Source: Hahella sp. HNIBRBA332 | GTDB taxonomy: Bacteria > Pseudomonadota > Gammaproteobacteria > Pseudomonadales > Oleiphilaceae | Assembly (NCBI RefSeq): GCF_030719035.1 | Contig: NZ_CP132203.1 | Span: forward strand, 1,426,001 to 1,490,000 | Direction of reading: 5' to 3' | Length of the DNA stretch: 64,000 nt | Shown: piece after piece, positions 32,771-40,396 of the stretch | How positions within the stretch are numbered: the first letter of the stretch is position 1 | How the letters are laid out: each line of letters begins with the position of its first letter | The notes under the pieces: model-generated | What the model saw: the letters and a program-made list of their open reading frames with translations, nothing else | The model's database searches: none | Told to the model about the DNA's origin: nothing | Made by a program: the position numbers and the translations under genes

Positions 32771-33051
32771 TTAATATAAAAACAGGCGAGACTTATAAGT
32801 ATGGAATAAGCGGGTATGGTTTGGATCAAAATGGACAGTCAAAAAGGGCTCAGGCTCAGGTGAATAGGCTAAATTGAAAGGCCGGTTATACACAATAAGT
32901 TTCAAAGCTGAAAGCTGCGAATAACTTGCCTCGGATGGATGCGATTAATACAGAAAAGAATTTAACAAGAGGGTATGTTAAGAATTTTAGAAAATTGCCT
33001 CCAGGAATGAAGTATCCAGTGATTAGGCTTCCTTTGCGTAATAGGAGATGA
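32770..33051 (+). pseudogene. Degraded C-terminus of a polymorphic toxin
   Basis: One frame reads LNIKTGETYKYGISG, GLDQNGQSKRAQAQVNRLN and then, after a TGA and a TAA, KLKAANNLPRMDAINTEKNL and KLPPGMKYPVIRLPLRNRR. The KTGETYKYGISG opening, followed by a Q-V-N-R-L-N and a final P-G-x-K-x-P element, is characteristic of a nuclease-type toxin tail found at the end of Rhs and contact-dependent toxins. Two in-frame stops and the missing upstream part make it dead. The next gene, 4 bases on, is the likely cognate immunity gene. Confidence 0.6.
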
Positions 33052-33055
33052 TTTC

Positions 33056-33694
33056 ATGTTGATTGATATTGCTGTAACAGCAGCCGATTCATATGAAAGA
33101 AAGTCGGAGTTTAATGGTACTACAAATTGTGTGTCCGCCATGTTTCTACTGGAGCTGCCCAAACACTATGATGCTGGAAAGATAGAGAAAATTATTATTG
33201 AGCTTGGTCTAGACGAGTCACGGTATTATCTCGATGATGACATTTTGGTATGTTGTAAGCCGTTTGATTTTGAGGCCTATTGGAGGCTGAATGACTTTGA
33301 GGCAAAAGAGCTTATATTTGAAATAATATACAACACGCTATTTGCGCTGGCTGCTGAGTTTGGCTGGAGAAAGGAGCCGCTTGAAAATGCGTTGGCAGCC
33401 AATAAAGAGAAGGGGTACTCATTAACCTACGGTATTGTGAAAAAGAAAAGTCCAGATAAGGAAAATACTGCAATGCTTAGTATTGACTTTGGACGATTCG
33501 ATGCTCGTGTATATGTCAGGTTTGAGTCTGTTAATGATGGGTGTCATGGAGAAGTTGATATAGTGAAAACGCTACCTCACACAATATTCTTTGATGATTA
33601 CCTTGGCAAGATTAAATGGATTGATAATAAAACTGTTGAAGTAATACCATCAGGGAGTGATGCTCCGAAACAATCCATAGTCATGCCATACTAA
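33056..33694 (+). CDS. Immunity-like protein following the toxin relic
   Basis: A 212-residue acidic protein with a good TAGGAG site. No family is recognised (text such as FLLELPKHYDAGKIEKIIIELGLDESRYYLDDDILVCC and TPHTIFFDDYLGKIKWIDNKTVEVIPSG-like end). Its position directly after the toxin remnant, high acidity and single-domain size agree with an immunity protein that outlived its toxin. Confidence 0.6.
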   Translation: MLIDIAVTAADSYERKSEFNGTTNCVSAMFLLELPKHYDAGKIEKIIIELGLDESRYYLDDDILVCCKPFDFEAYWRLNDFEAKELIFEIIYNTLFALAAEFGWRKEPLENALAANKEKGYSLTYGIVKKKSPDKENTAMLSIDFGRFDARVYVRFESVNDGCHGEVDIVKTLPHTIFFDDYLGKIKWIDNKTVEVIPSGSDAPKQSIVMPY

Positions 33695-33829
33695 AATATC
33701 GCCACACTCATTGAGAGTCTATCCGGGAGTTTATTGTTCTAAAATATGGATCAATACTGATTATTTATCGCTATTGTTGACAATTAATGAACAATAGGGT
33801 AGGCTTTACCCTACATTCTGCACTATTGC

Positions 33830-33854
33830 GCCCTGACAACTCTCAGGGCGTTTT
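33830..33854 (+). terminator. Hairpin terminator
   Basis: Seven-base stem GCCCTGA / TCAGGGC followed by GTTTTC, about 135 bases after the immunity-like gene. Confidence 0.6.
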
Positions 33855-33863
33855 CATATAGAG

Positions 33864-33892
33864 ACCCGGTATCCGAAAGGAACCGGGTTTTT
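33864..33892 (+). terminator. Terminator, left copy of a flanking repeat
   Basis: Stem ACCCGGT / ACCGGGT with an 11-base loop, then five T. The surrounding 45 bases recur at 34778-34822, on the other side of an accessory gene. Confidence 0.75.
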
Positions 33893-33956
33893 GTGTTTTA
33901 GAGGGCCGCTCGCCGTTGCATGGAGAGGGGGTAACTCGGCCCATTCAGGAAGGATC

Positions 33957-34025
33957 ATGACACCAGAACACGTAGTACCTACACCGGGAGTTCAACTTCA
34001 CTTATCTGATCGCTCTATGCTTTAG
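33957..34025 (+). pseudogene. Interrupted 5' end of a phage lysis-region gene
   Basis: Preceded by AGGAAGGA and reads MTPEHVVPTPGVQLHLSDRS before stopping at a TAG created at the junction with AT-rich accessory DNA. The wording looks like the start of a small phage membrane protein of holin type; the rest is not found downstream. Probably cut when the adjacent cargo gene arrived. Confidence 0.5.
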
Positions 34026-34114
34026 CATCAATATAGAGGCTATACTTTTGTGATAATGAGGTGTATACGAATGTGCATACGGGTATGTGAAAAATAGAAG
34101 GGTGAGGTGTCATC

Positions 34115-34645
34115 ATGGGGCCAAGTGCATTCATTATATTTGAAAATAAGCCATCGAGTGAGAATTCGTCACAGTTGGAAGAAGCTCTGATCGAACTAGG
34201 GCATGACATCGAATTTGGATTTATCTATCCGGGCGATGAATATTGGTGTTACGAGGAAGACGAGCTTGAATTGATTAAAGAAAAAACTTCCATGTCTGTA
34301 TGTGGAGTATTTGAAATATCTTGCCCAAGCAATTCTGCTAGTTCTCATCGAGATTTGGGGCAAGCTGCACTCATCGCTTGCGAATACCTCTCTGGTCTAG
34401 TTGATTTTAATGGGGCTATTATCCCTGAGCTGCCTCGCATAATGTATAAAGGTATGTGGCTTTGGGAAAAAGCTAATTGGGCAGATGTTGAACCTTATTT
34501 TTTAGAAATGGTTAAAGAAATTAGTGGTAAGGTCTACACAATCGAATATGAAACTGCAAATAATAGAATCTGGGCTCATCACATTTGTGACAAGGAATTT
34601 ATGGCTAATTGGCTTAAGCATCCCATGTTTAGAATGATAAAATGA
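34115..34645 (+). CDS. Accessory protein of unknown function, immunity-like
   Basis: A 176-residue acidic protein beginning MGPSAFIIFENKP, with GFIYPGDEYWCYEEDELELIKEK and a C-terminal HHICDKEFMANWLKHP. It resembles small immunity-type proteins in size and charge, but I cannot name the family. AT-rich, alone between two similar terminators, preceded by the same kind of leader (GTATACGAATGTGCATAC) seen before other cargo. Confidence 0.6.
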   Translation: MGPSAFIIFENKPSSENSSQLEEALIELGHDIEFGFIYPGDEYWCYEEDELELIKEKTSMSVCGVFEISCPSNSASSHRDLGQAALIACEYLSGLVDFNGAIIPELPRIMYKGMWLWEKANWADVEPYFLEMVKEISGKVYTIEYETANNRIWAHHICDKEFMANWLKHPMFRMIK

Positions 34646-34780
34646 GCCTGTATTTAGATAAGCTTCGGTTCCTTTCAGGATTAGCCTGGTTATCATCCTT
34701 CAAGCGTAGCAAGCAAACTATGAAAAGAATGGTACTCATTTCTTTCCTGGTTTAATAAGCGCGCAACCTCACAATTAGAG

Positions 34781-34810
34781 GCCCGGTATCCGCAAGGAGC
34801 CGGGTTTTTT
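34781..34810 (+). terminator. Terminator, right copy of the flanking repeat
   Basis: Stem GCCCGG / CCGGG(T) with the loop TATCCGCAAGGAG, followed by six T. Near-identical to the hairpin at 33864. Confidence 0.75.
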
Positions 34811-34820
34811 GCTTTCTAGA

Positions 34821-34843
34821 GCCTCGCTTACGCGGGGCTTTTT
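34821..34843 (+). terminator. Second terminator before the endolysin
   Basis: Stem GCCTCGC / GCGGGGC with loop TTAC, followed by five T. Late transcription must cross it, consistent with Q-type antitermination. Confidence 0.7.
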
Positions 34844-34855
34844 CGTTTCTGGGTT

Positions 34856-35248
34856 ATGCAAAACATGAGCTTCTACTTAGGAAAGCGCTCCAAGTCGCGC
34901 TTGGTTGGCCTGCATCCTGACCTTGTGAAAGTAATAGAGAGAGCGATTCAGATCAGCCCTATCGATTTCACTGTGCTGGAAGGCCTGAGAACTATCGAGC
35001 GCCAAAAGGAACTGTATAAGGCTAGCAAATCAAAGACGATGCGCAGCCGCCATTTAACGGGGCATGCGGTGGATCTGGGTGTTTTGATTAACGGGGCGAT
35101 CACCTGGGAAACCCGCTATTACCAGATACTCGCCGACGCTGTTAAGCAAGCCGCCGAAGGGCTGGGCATTCCCATAGAGTGGGGCGGCGACTTCAACGGC
35201 TTTTTCGACGGACCTCATTATCAACTGCCGTGGAAAGAATACCCATGA
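34856..35248 (+). CDS. Endolysin, M15-type peptidase
   Basis: A 130-residue L-alanyl-D-glutamate-type endopeptidase. Zinc-binding residues are visible in RSRHLTGHAVDLG (His, Asp) and FDGPHYQLPW (His); the fold matches the endolysin of phage T5. It cuts the stem peptide of peptidoglycan at the end of the lytic cycle. ATG 34856 and 34865 are both possible; neither has a strong ribosome site. Confidence 0.88.
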   Translation: MQNMSFYLGKRSKSRLVGLHPDLVKVIERAIQISPIDFTVLEGLRTIERQKELYKASKSKTMRSRHLTGHAVDLGVLINGAITWETRYYQILADAVKQAAEGLGIPIEWGGDFNGFFDGPHYQLPWKEYP

Positions 35249-35649
35249 GCGCCTGGGCTTCAATTCTGAACCTGTTTAAACCCGTCGCAGATCTGATAGA
35301 CAACGTCCACACCAGCGACGAAGAGCGCCTGCAGATACAGGCACAGCTATTTCAGATTCAGGCCGAGCTAACCCAGCGAGTGATGGAATACGAAACCAAG
35401 CTGCTGGAGGCGAAGGCCAGAACGATCCAAGCGGAAGCGCAAGGCCAAAGCATCCTACAGCGCAACTGGCGCCCGCTAACCATGCTGTGTTTTCTGGCGC
35501 TGGTCGTGTGTGACTCCTTTGGCCTGCTGACGTTCCGGCTAAGCGTGGAAGCCTGGGATCTGCTGCAAATAGGCTTAGGTGGATATGTCGCCGGCAGATC
35601 GCTGGAGAAGATCGCCCCCAAGGTAACCGACGTGATGAGTAAGAAATAA
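35245..35649 (+). CDS. Holin of the three-helix family
   Basis: A 134-residue protein starting with an ATGA overlap to the endolysin. A helical coiled N-terminal region (EERLQIQAQLFQIQAELTQRVMEYETKLLEAKARTIQAEAQG) precedes two or three membrane helices (LTMLCFLALVVCDSFGLLTF, LLQIGLGGYVAGRSLEKI). This is the pattern of the holin_3TM family. It forms inner-membrane holes that release the endolysin. Confidence 0.8.
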   Translation: MSAWASILNLFKPVADLIDNVHTSDEERLQIQAQLFQIQAELTQRVMEYETKLLEAKARTIQAEAQGQSILQRNWRPLTMLCFLALVVCDSFGLLTFRLSVEAWDLLQIGLGGYVAGRSLEKIAPKVTDVMSKK

Positions 35650-35927
35650 TGGAAGAGAACCAAACCACCCGGAGGCACTGGCACTTGGACAAAACCATCA
35701 GTGTGGGCCACCTGATCAGCACGCTGGTAATCGCCATTTCCGTGATCACCTGGGCGGGCTCCATAGATCGCCGTGTGGAGCAAAACGCGCTGGCGGTTAA
35801 GTACCTGAATGAAGAGCAAGTGCAACAGCGTCAGCGTATCGACTCCGTCCGCAATGAGATTAAAACCGACCTGCGAGCCATCAACGACAAGCTAGACCGC
35901 CTGATCGAGCGGCAGAGTGAACGGTAA
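35649..35927 (+). CDS. Small membrane protein, lysis region
   Basis: A 92-residue protein with one membrane helix (ISVGHLISTLVIAISVITWAGSI) and a periplasmic coiled coil (VQQRQRIDSVRNEIKTDLRAINDKLDRLIERQ). The layout resembles inner-membrane spanins or accessory holins. Start and stop overlap the neighbours by one base. Confidence 0.65.
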   Translation: MEENQTTRRHWHLDKTISVGHLISTLVIAISVITWAGSIDRRVEQNALAVKYLNEEQVQQRQRIDSVRNEIKTDLRAINDKLDRLIERQSER

Positions 35928-36352
35928 TGCCCAAGGCATCGCTAAGGCCCTGCAAAGATAAGGGCTGTCCCAATACGACCCGGCACAAATCCCGATACTG
36001 TGAGAACCACGCAGACAAACGGGAGGCGACACGCTGGGGAGTCTGGCAACAACTGAAGGGCAGCGACACCCAACGCGGTTATGGTTGGCAATGGCGCAAG
36101 ATTAGAGCGCGGATATTGCGGCGGGATAACTACCTGTGTCAGGTGTGTTTAAAGGCGGGGCGAACAAGTGCGGCCACAGAGGTGGATCACATCAAGCCCA
36201 AGGCGAAAGGAGGAGGTGACCGGGAGGAAAATTTGCAGGGAATTTGTAGGGCTTGTCATCTCTTGAAATCTGTAAGCCAGATCTTGATAGCCGTTATTTC
36301 TCAAACTGTAAGCCTGACCACATGGAAATCGATGAGGGTAAAGCGAGCCTAA
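35927..36352 (+). CDS. HNH endonuclease with an altered C-terminus
   Basis: A 141-residue phage HNH nuclease of the type encoded before the terminase and needed for packaging. N-terminal zinc knuckle (CKDKGCPNTTRHKSRYCENH), then RILRRDNYLCQVCLKAG, VDHIKPKAKGG and NLQGICRACH, so the catalytic His/Asn set is present. After ICRACH the usual basic tail (KAKTA-type) is replaced by LLKSVSQILIAVISQTVSL, which comes from inserted DNA. The enzyme core is probably complete. Confidence 0.82.
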   Translation: MPKASLRPCKDKGCPNTTRHKSRYCENHADKREATRWGVWQQLKGSDTQRGYGWQWRKIRARILRRDNYLCQVCLKAGRTSAATEVDHIKPKAKGGGDREENLQGICRACHLLKSVSQILIAVISQTVSLTTWKSMRVKRA

Positions 36353-36451
36353 AATCCGACTCTACGCATATTCCTCAGTATATAGGTAAGCAATAGGGCC
36401 GTAGGAGCACTGGTAAAGCCATGCTTTTTTGCGTTATTTTAAAGTCCACGG

Positions 36452-37213
36452 ATGTTACAGGATGAGAAAAAATTGAAGAAATGGATAACGAATAACTACA
36501 GGCTAAGTCGTTTATTTATCCTCGAACAGGTGCGTGAGCCTCTTACACTATTCTGGACTCTAATAGCTCCGCCGTTGCTATTTGTGTTTCTTAACCTTGA
36601 TCCTCTTGTCTCCGGCGCAGCTACCACCGGATGGTATGAAGAACAAGCCTCTTGGTATCTAAGTTATTTGGCTCTCTCGGTCTCCTTGTTTGGGTTCGCA
36701 TTGTACTTTGTAGGGAGGCGTGAAAGTGGATTTATAAAGTCATTCATTCAGGGTAAGGAAGCCAAGGCCCTTTTTTTATCAGCGCAAATCAGCGCGTCTC
36801 TTCTGCTTTCGTGCTTTTGTTTTATTGTTTTCATAGTGATAACAACAGTTGCTTTTGGGGTGAGTCCCTTAGATGCTCTGACAAGGTTTGCGATACCATT
36901 CCTGATTATTATGGTTACATTCGTGTGGAGCGCTCTATTTATCTCGGTACTCCCATTAACTTTTATGAATGCTAATTCTGGCATCTCAATTTTTTTTATG
37001 GCATTGCTGATGTTCAGTATCGCTGGCTTCAAGGCAAATATACCGGCGCTTTCTTATCTCAACCTTTTCAATCCTCTGTCAATTGCAACTCAATTTATGG
37101 CAAGTGGCGGCCTACACAGCGTAGAGTCAATAGGAACCATTGCACTTATGACTGCCTTAGGTGGAGTTGGCTTAGTCCGTATGAAAACAAGCCCAACATG
37201 GAGCCGACAATGA
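36452..37213 (+). CDS. ABC-2-type transporter permease
   Basis: A 253-residue membrane protein with six predicted helices (e.g. LYLSYLALSVSLFGFALYFVG, LLLSCFCFIVFIVITTVAFG, FMALLMFSIAGF). Layout and a leading cytoplasmic segment match ABC-2 permeases that export drugs, lipids or peptides. Its stop overlaps the ATPase start by four bases. It is not a normal phage gene and lies in DNA inserted between the HNH and terminase genes. Confidence 0.75.
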   Translation: MLQDEKKLKKWITNNYRLSRLFILEQVREPLTLFWTLIAPPLLFVFLNLDPLVSGAATTGWYEEQASWYLSYLALSVSLFGFALYFVGRRESGFIKSFIQGKEAKALFLSAQISASLLLSCFCFIVFIVITTVAFGVSPLDALTRFAIPFLIIMVTFVWSALFISVLPLTFMNANSGISIFFMALLMFSIAGFKANIPALSYLNLFNPLSIATQFMASGGLHSVESIGTIALMTALGGVGLVRMKTSPTWSRQ

Positions 37214-37932
37214 CCTCCACTGTAATTAGCGGGAACAATCTCACGTTCAAGTATTCGAAAAAGAGTGTTTTCAATAATATTTCATTTTCTTTCGAGAGTG
37301 GTTATGTGATTGGCCTGCTGGGTGAAAATGGCGCAGGAAAGACCACCCTGTTTGATTTGGTAAGTAGAGAGCTTGTCCCAACTAGCGGTGAGCTGACTTT
37401 TAATGTCGAGGCAGAAGCTATCGCCTATTTGCCCCAGATTGTTACGCTGCCCCCTTCGTTGCGAATAAAAGAAGTCCTGGAGATGATATCTTGCTTCCAG
37501 AACCGCGATATGGATCAGTCTGCGTCTGACATGGCTCGGTTATGGCCTGATCATATGCAACAGCGTTACAACGAGATTAAGGACCATCGTGCTGGCGTCT
37601 GTAGCTACGGAGAGAAGCGGTGGTTTGTGACCGCAGCAATGCTAGCTATATGTCAAAAGTCGATCTTTATTCTTGATGAGCCGACTGCAGGTGTAGATGT
37701 TCAATACCGCTATCTCATCTGGCAGCTCATTAAGGAGATGAAAAGAAGAGGATGCTCGATAATCGTTTCCTCGCACATACTGGACGAAATTGGCGCAAAC
37801 ACGGATTATTTTTATTTTCTCCAAAAGACGGGCATTCATAAGTTTAATGGCATGAAGGACTTCTTGGAGCGATTCAACGCAAGTACTCCCGATGAAGCTT
37901 TCATAAAGGCGACTGTGCTTGAGGCAGGCTGA
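37210..37932 (+). CDS. ABC transporter ATP-binding protein
   Basis: A 240-residue ATPase (ATG 37210 in an ATGA overlap). Walker A is GENGAGKTT, the Q loop is in YLPQIVTLP, the signature is degenerate (CSYGEKRWF instead of LSGGQ), Walker B is SIFILDEPTAG and the H-loop is in IVSSHILDE. It pairs with the upstream permease as a two-gene exporter, possibly for self-protection from a peptide or for a prophage-conferred trait. No substrate gene is seen nearby. Confidence 0.85.
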   Translation: MTSTVISGNNLTFKYSKKSVFNNISFSFESGYVIGLLGENGAGKTTLFDLVSRELVPTSGELTFNVEAEAIAYLPQIVTLPPSLRIKEVLEMISCFQNRDMDQSASDMARLWPDHMQQRYNEIKDHRAGVCSYGEKRWFVTAAMLAICQKSIFILDEPTAGVDVQYRYLIWQLIKEMKRRGCSIIVSSHILDEIGANTDYFYFLQKTGIHKFNGMKDFLERFNASTPDEAFIKATVLEAG

Positions 37933-38186
37933 TCGCTTGGTCAAGCTTTCCATCGAGACAAGACGTTGCTGGATGGCTCCAGATAACTGGCGTGTCAGTC
38001 TTAGGGGTAGTACCGAACGCACCATAGGGCACGCCACAGTGGCTAGGGTGTGGCAGATCAAAAAATGATCAAATATCGAAAATTGGAAGGGGCGGGGCGG
38101 GTCAAATTTCTGATATCTGAGCCACCAACACCGCACCCCTAAGTCTTTTTTTATACCCGCGAAATTAAAAATTTCAGGTTAACGCA
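37933..38186. other. Spacer between the transporter cargo and the terminase gene
   Basis: No gene seen. The right part (about 38085-38186) with the G-rich GGAAGGGGCGGGGCGGG looks like phage DNA that normally links HNH and small terminase genes; the left part belongs to the inserted cargo. Confidence 0.45.
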
Positions 38187-38663
38187 ATGAGTGGAACCGC
38201 AACCAGAGCTGGAAGGGGGCGGAAGCCCAAGCCCGTTGCGCAAAAGCTCCTGGCCGGCAACCCCGGAAAGCGTCAACTTAACACCCACGAACCCCAGTTT
38301 TCCCAGATCACTAACATCGACTGCCCGGACTGGCTGGGCGATGACGCACGCCGCATGTGGGAGCTGATCGCCCCGGAGCTATGCGCGCAAAAGATCATCG
38401 CCATTACAGACGTGCATAACCTGGAAGCCTTCTGCGCCGCCTATGGTCGCTGGCGTCAGGCGGAAAGAGAACTGGCGCAATATGGCATCACTATTACGGA
38501 CGCAAACGGCGGCCTGAAGAAAAACCCGGCGGCCACCGTCGCCAATGAATCCTTAAAACAACTGGCGACCTTCGGGGCGCTCCTGGGCCTGGACCCATCC
38601 AGTCGCCAACGTCTGACCGGCGGCGGCAACCACGACACGTCAAACCCCTTCGATAAATTCTGA
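38187..38663 (+). CDS. Terminase small subunit, P27 family
   Basis: A 158-residue P27-type small terminase: GRGRKPKPVAQKLLAGNPGKRQLN at the start, WELIAPELCAQKIITDVHNLEAFCAAYGRWRQAE-like middle, and LKQLATFGALLGLDPSSRQRL near the end. It recognises phage DNA and starts packaging with the large subunit encoded next. Confidence 0.93.
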   Translation: MSGTATRAGRGRKPKPVAQKLLAGNPGKRQLNTHEPQFSQITNIDCPDWLGDDARRMWELIAPELCAQKIIAITDVHNLEAFCAAYGRWRQAERELAQYGITITDANGGLKKNPAATVANESLKQLATFGALLGLDPSSRQRLTGGGNHDTSNPFDKF

Positions 38664-38677
38664 TTTTCGGTTATTCC

Positions 38678-40396
38678 ATGGCTGCTAAATATCCTCATGT
38701 CGAGGCGGCGACGCGGTACGCCCGCGCCGTGCTGGACGGGTCTATCCCTGCGTATCGGTACACGCGCTTGGCGTGCCAGCGTTACCTGGACGATCTCGCC
38801 CAGGAGAGCGACCCGGACTATCCGTATTACTTCGACAAGGCGGAGGCCGAGCGAGTGTGCGAGTTCGTCGAACTACTACCGCACACCAAAGGCGAGTGGG
38901 CGTTCAAGCGTCAGCTTATCAAGCTGGAGCCCTGGCAGGTGTTCGGCTTCGTCAACATCTTCGGATGGAAGAGCAAGGCCGACGACCTGCGCCGCTTCCG
39001 CGAAGTCTATTGGTGCGTCCCGCGTAAGAACGGCAAGTCGATCATCGCCGCCGGCGTGGGGCTGTATATGTTCGCCTGCGATAACGAGTTTGGCGCCGAG
39101 GTCTACAGCGGCGCCACCAACGAGCGCCAAGCCTGGGAGGTATTCAGACCGGCCAAGCTGATGGTCTCCCGCACGCCTCTACTTCAGAAAGCAAAAGGGA
39201 TCGCGGTCAATGCAAAGAACTTAAATCGCCCGGCGGATGAAGCGCGCTTTGAGCCGGTCATCGGTAAGCCCGGCGATGGCGCGAGTCCGTCCTGTGCGCT
39301 GATCGATGAGTACCACGAACACGACGCCCCCGACTTATACGAGACCATGGTGACGGGGCAGGGCGCACGCCGGCAGCCGCTGACGTTTATTATCACCACC
39401 GCCGGTAACAACATCGAAGGCCCTTGCTACGACAAGCAGACCGAGGCGCAAGAGATGCTGGACGGCGTCGCACCGAATGACGAGCTGTTCGCGCTGATGT
39501 ATGGCGTGGATGATCCGGAGCGCTGGGCGGACCCGGACGTATTGGCGATGGCCAATCCGAATCTGGGCGTCAGTGTGTACAAAAAATACCTGGAGAGCCA
39601 GCAACAGAAGGCGATTCGCAGCGCCCGCTTTCAGAACATATTCAAAATTAAACACCTGAATATATGGGTTACCGCCCGCAGCGCCTTTTTCAATATGGAA
39701 CAGTGGGGCAAATGCTTTGACCCCAGCATGAGCGTGGAAGACTTCGAAGGCCAAGAGTGTATCGGCGGCCTCGACTTGGCCGGCAAACTCGACCTTAACG
39801 CTTTCATCAAGCTGTTCTACCGCGACCTGATGGACGAGGACGGAAGAACCCGCCGGCATTACTACTGCCTCTCGCCCGTGTTCTGGGCGCCCGAGGATAC
39901 GGTTAACAACCCGGACAACCGCAAGCTATCCAGTCGCTATCAGAAGTGGGTCAACCTGGGGGCGCTCACCGCCACCGATGGCGCGGAAGTGGACTATCTG
40001 GAAGTGTTGGCGGAAGTCACCGACACCAACCAACGCCATCCTATTGCGGAGATCGGCATCGATCCACACGGCGCGCTGAACCTGTCGCACCGCCTGGACG
40101 ACGAGAACCTGAACCCGGTGCAGATCACGCAGAACTATTCCGGTATGTCCGCCGGCATGAAAGAGCTTGAAGCGGCCATCGCGGCCGGGCGTTTTCATCA
40201 TGACGGCCATCCGATTTTAACCTGGTGTATGGGCAACGTAGTCGGACGCTACATGGGCGGCGCCGATGACGACATCGTTCGCCCAACCAAGGAACACAAA
40301 GACAAAAAAATCGACGGCGCGGTTGCGCTCATCATGGCCGTGGGCCGCGCTATGTTGGCGGCGGAAACCACCGGCCCCAGCATAAGGTTTGCCTGA
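38678..40396 (+). CDS. Terminase large subunit
   Basis: A 572-residue HK97-type terminase. Walker A-like VPRKNGKSIIAAGV lies near residue 113, Walker B is CALIDEYHEHDAPDLYETM and the coupling motif is FIITTAGNN. The C-terminal RNase H-like nuclease includes GGLDLAGKLDLNAF and the late DDDIVRPTKEHKDKKIDGAVAL. It powers DNA translocation into the prohead and cuts the concatemer. Its last base overlaps the portal start. Confidence 0.95.
   Translation: MAAKYPHVEAATRYARAVLDGSIPAYRYTRLACQRYLDDLAQESDPDYPYYFDKAEAERVCEFVELLPHTKGEWAFKRQLIKLEPWQVFGFVNIFGWKSKADDLRRFREVYWCVPRKNGKSIIAAGVGLYMFACDNEFGAEVYSGATNERQAWEVFRPAKLMVSRTPLLQKAKGIAVNAKNLNRPADEARFEPVIGKPGDGASPSCALIDEYHEHDAPDLYETMVTGQGARRQPLTFIITTAGNNIEGPCYDKQTEAQEMLDGVAPNDELFALMYGVDDPERWADPDVLAMANPNLGVSVYKKYLESQQQKAIRSARFQNIFKIKHLNIWVTARSAFFNMEQWGKCFDPSMSVEDFEGQECIGGLDLAGKLDLNAFIKLFYRDLMDEDGRTRRHYYCLSPVFWAPEDTVNNPDNRKLSSRYQKWVNLGALTATDGAEVDYLEVLAEVTDTNQRHPIAEIGIDPHGALNLSHRLDDENLNPVQITQNYSGMSAGMKELEAAIAAGRFHHDGHPILTWCMGNVVGRYMGGADDDIVRPTKEHKDKKIDGAVALIMAVGRAMLAAETTGPSIRFA

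Noticed and set aside
38697..39161. Arg/Ser-rich frame overlapping the terminase large subunit start
   Set aside because: The terminase frame has Walker motifs and family text; the other frame is an artefact of GC-rich codons.
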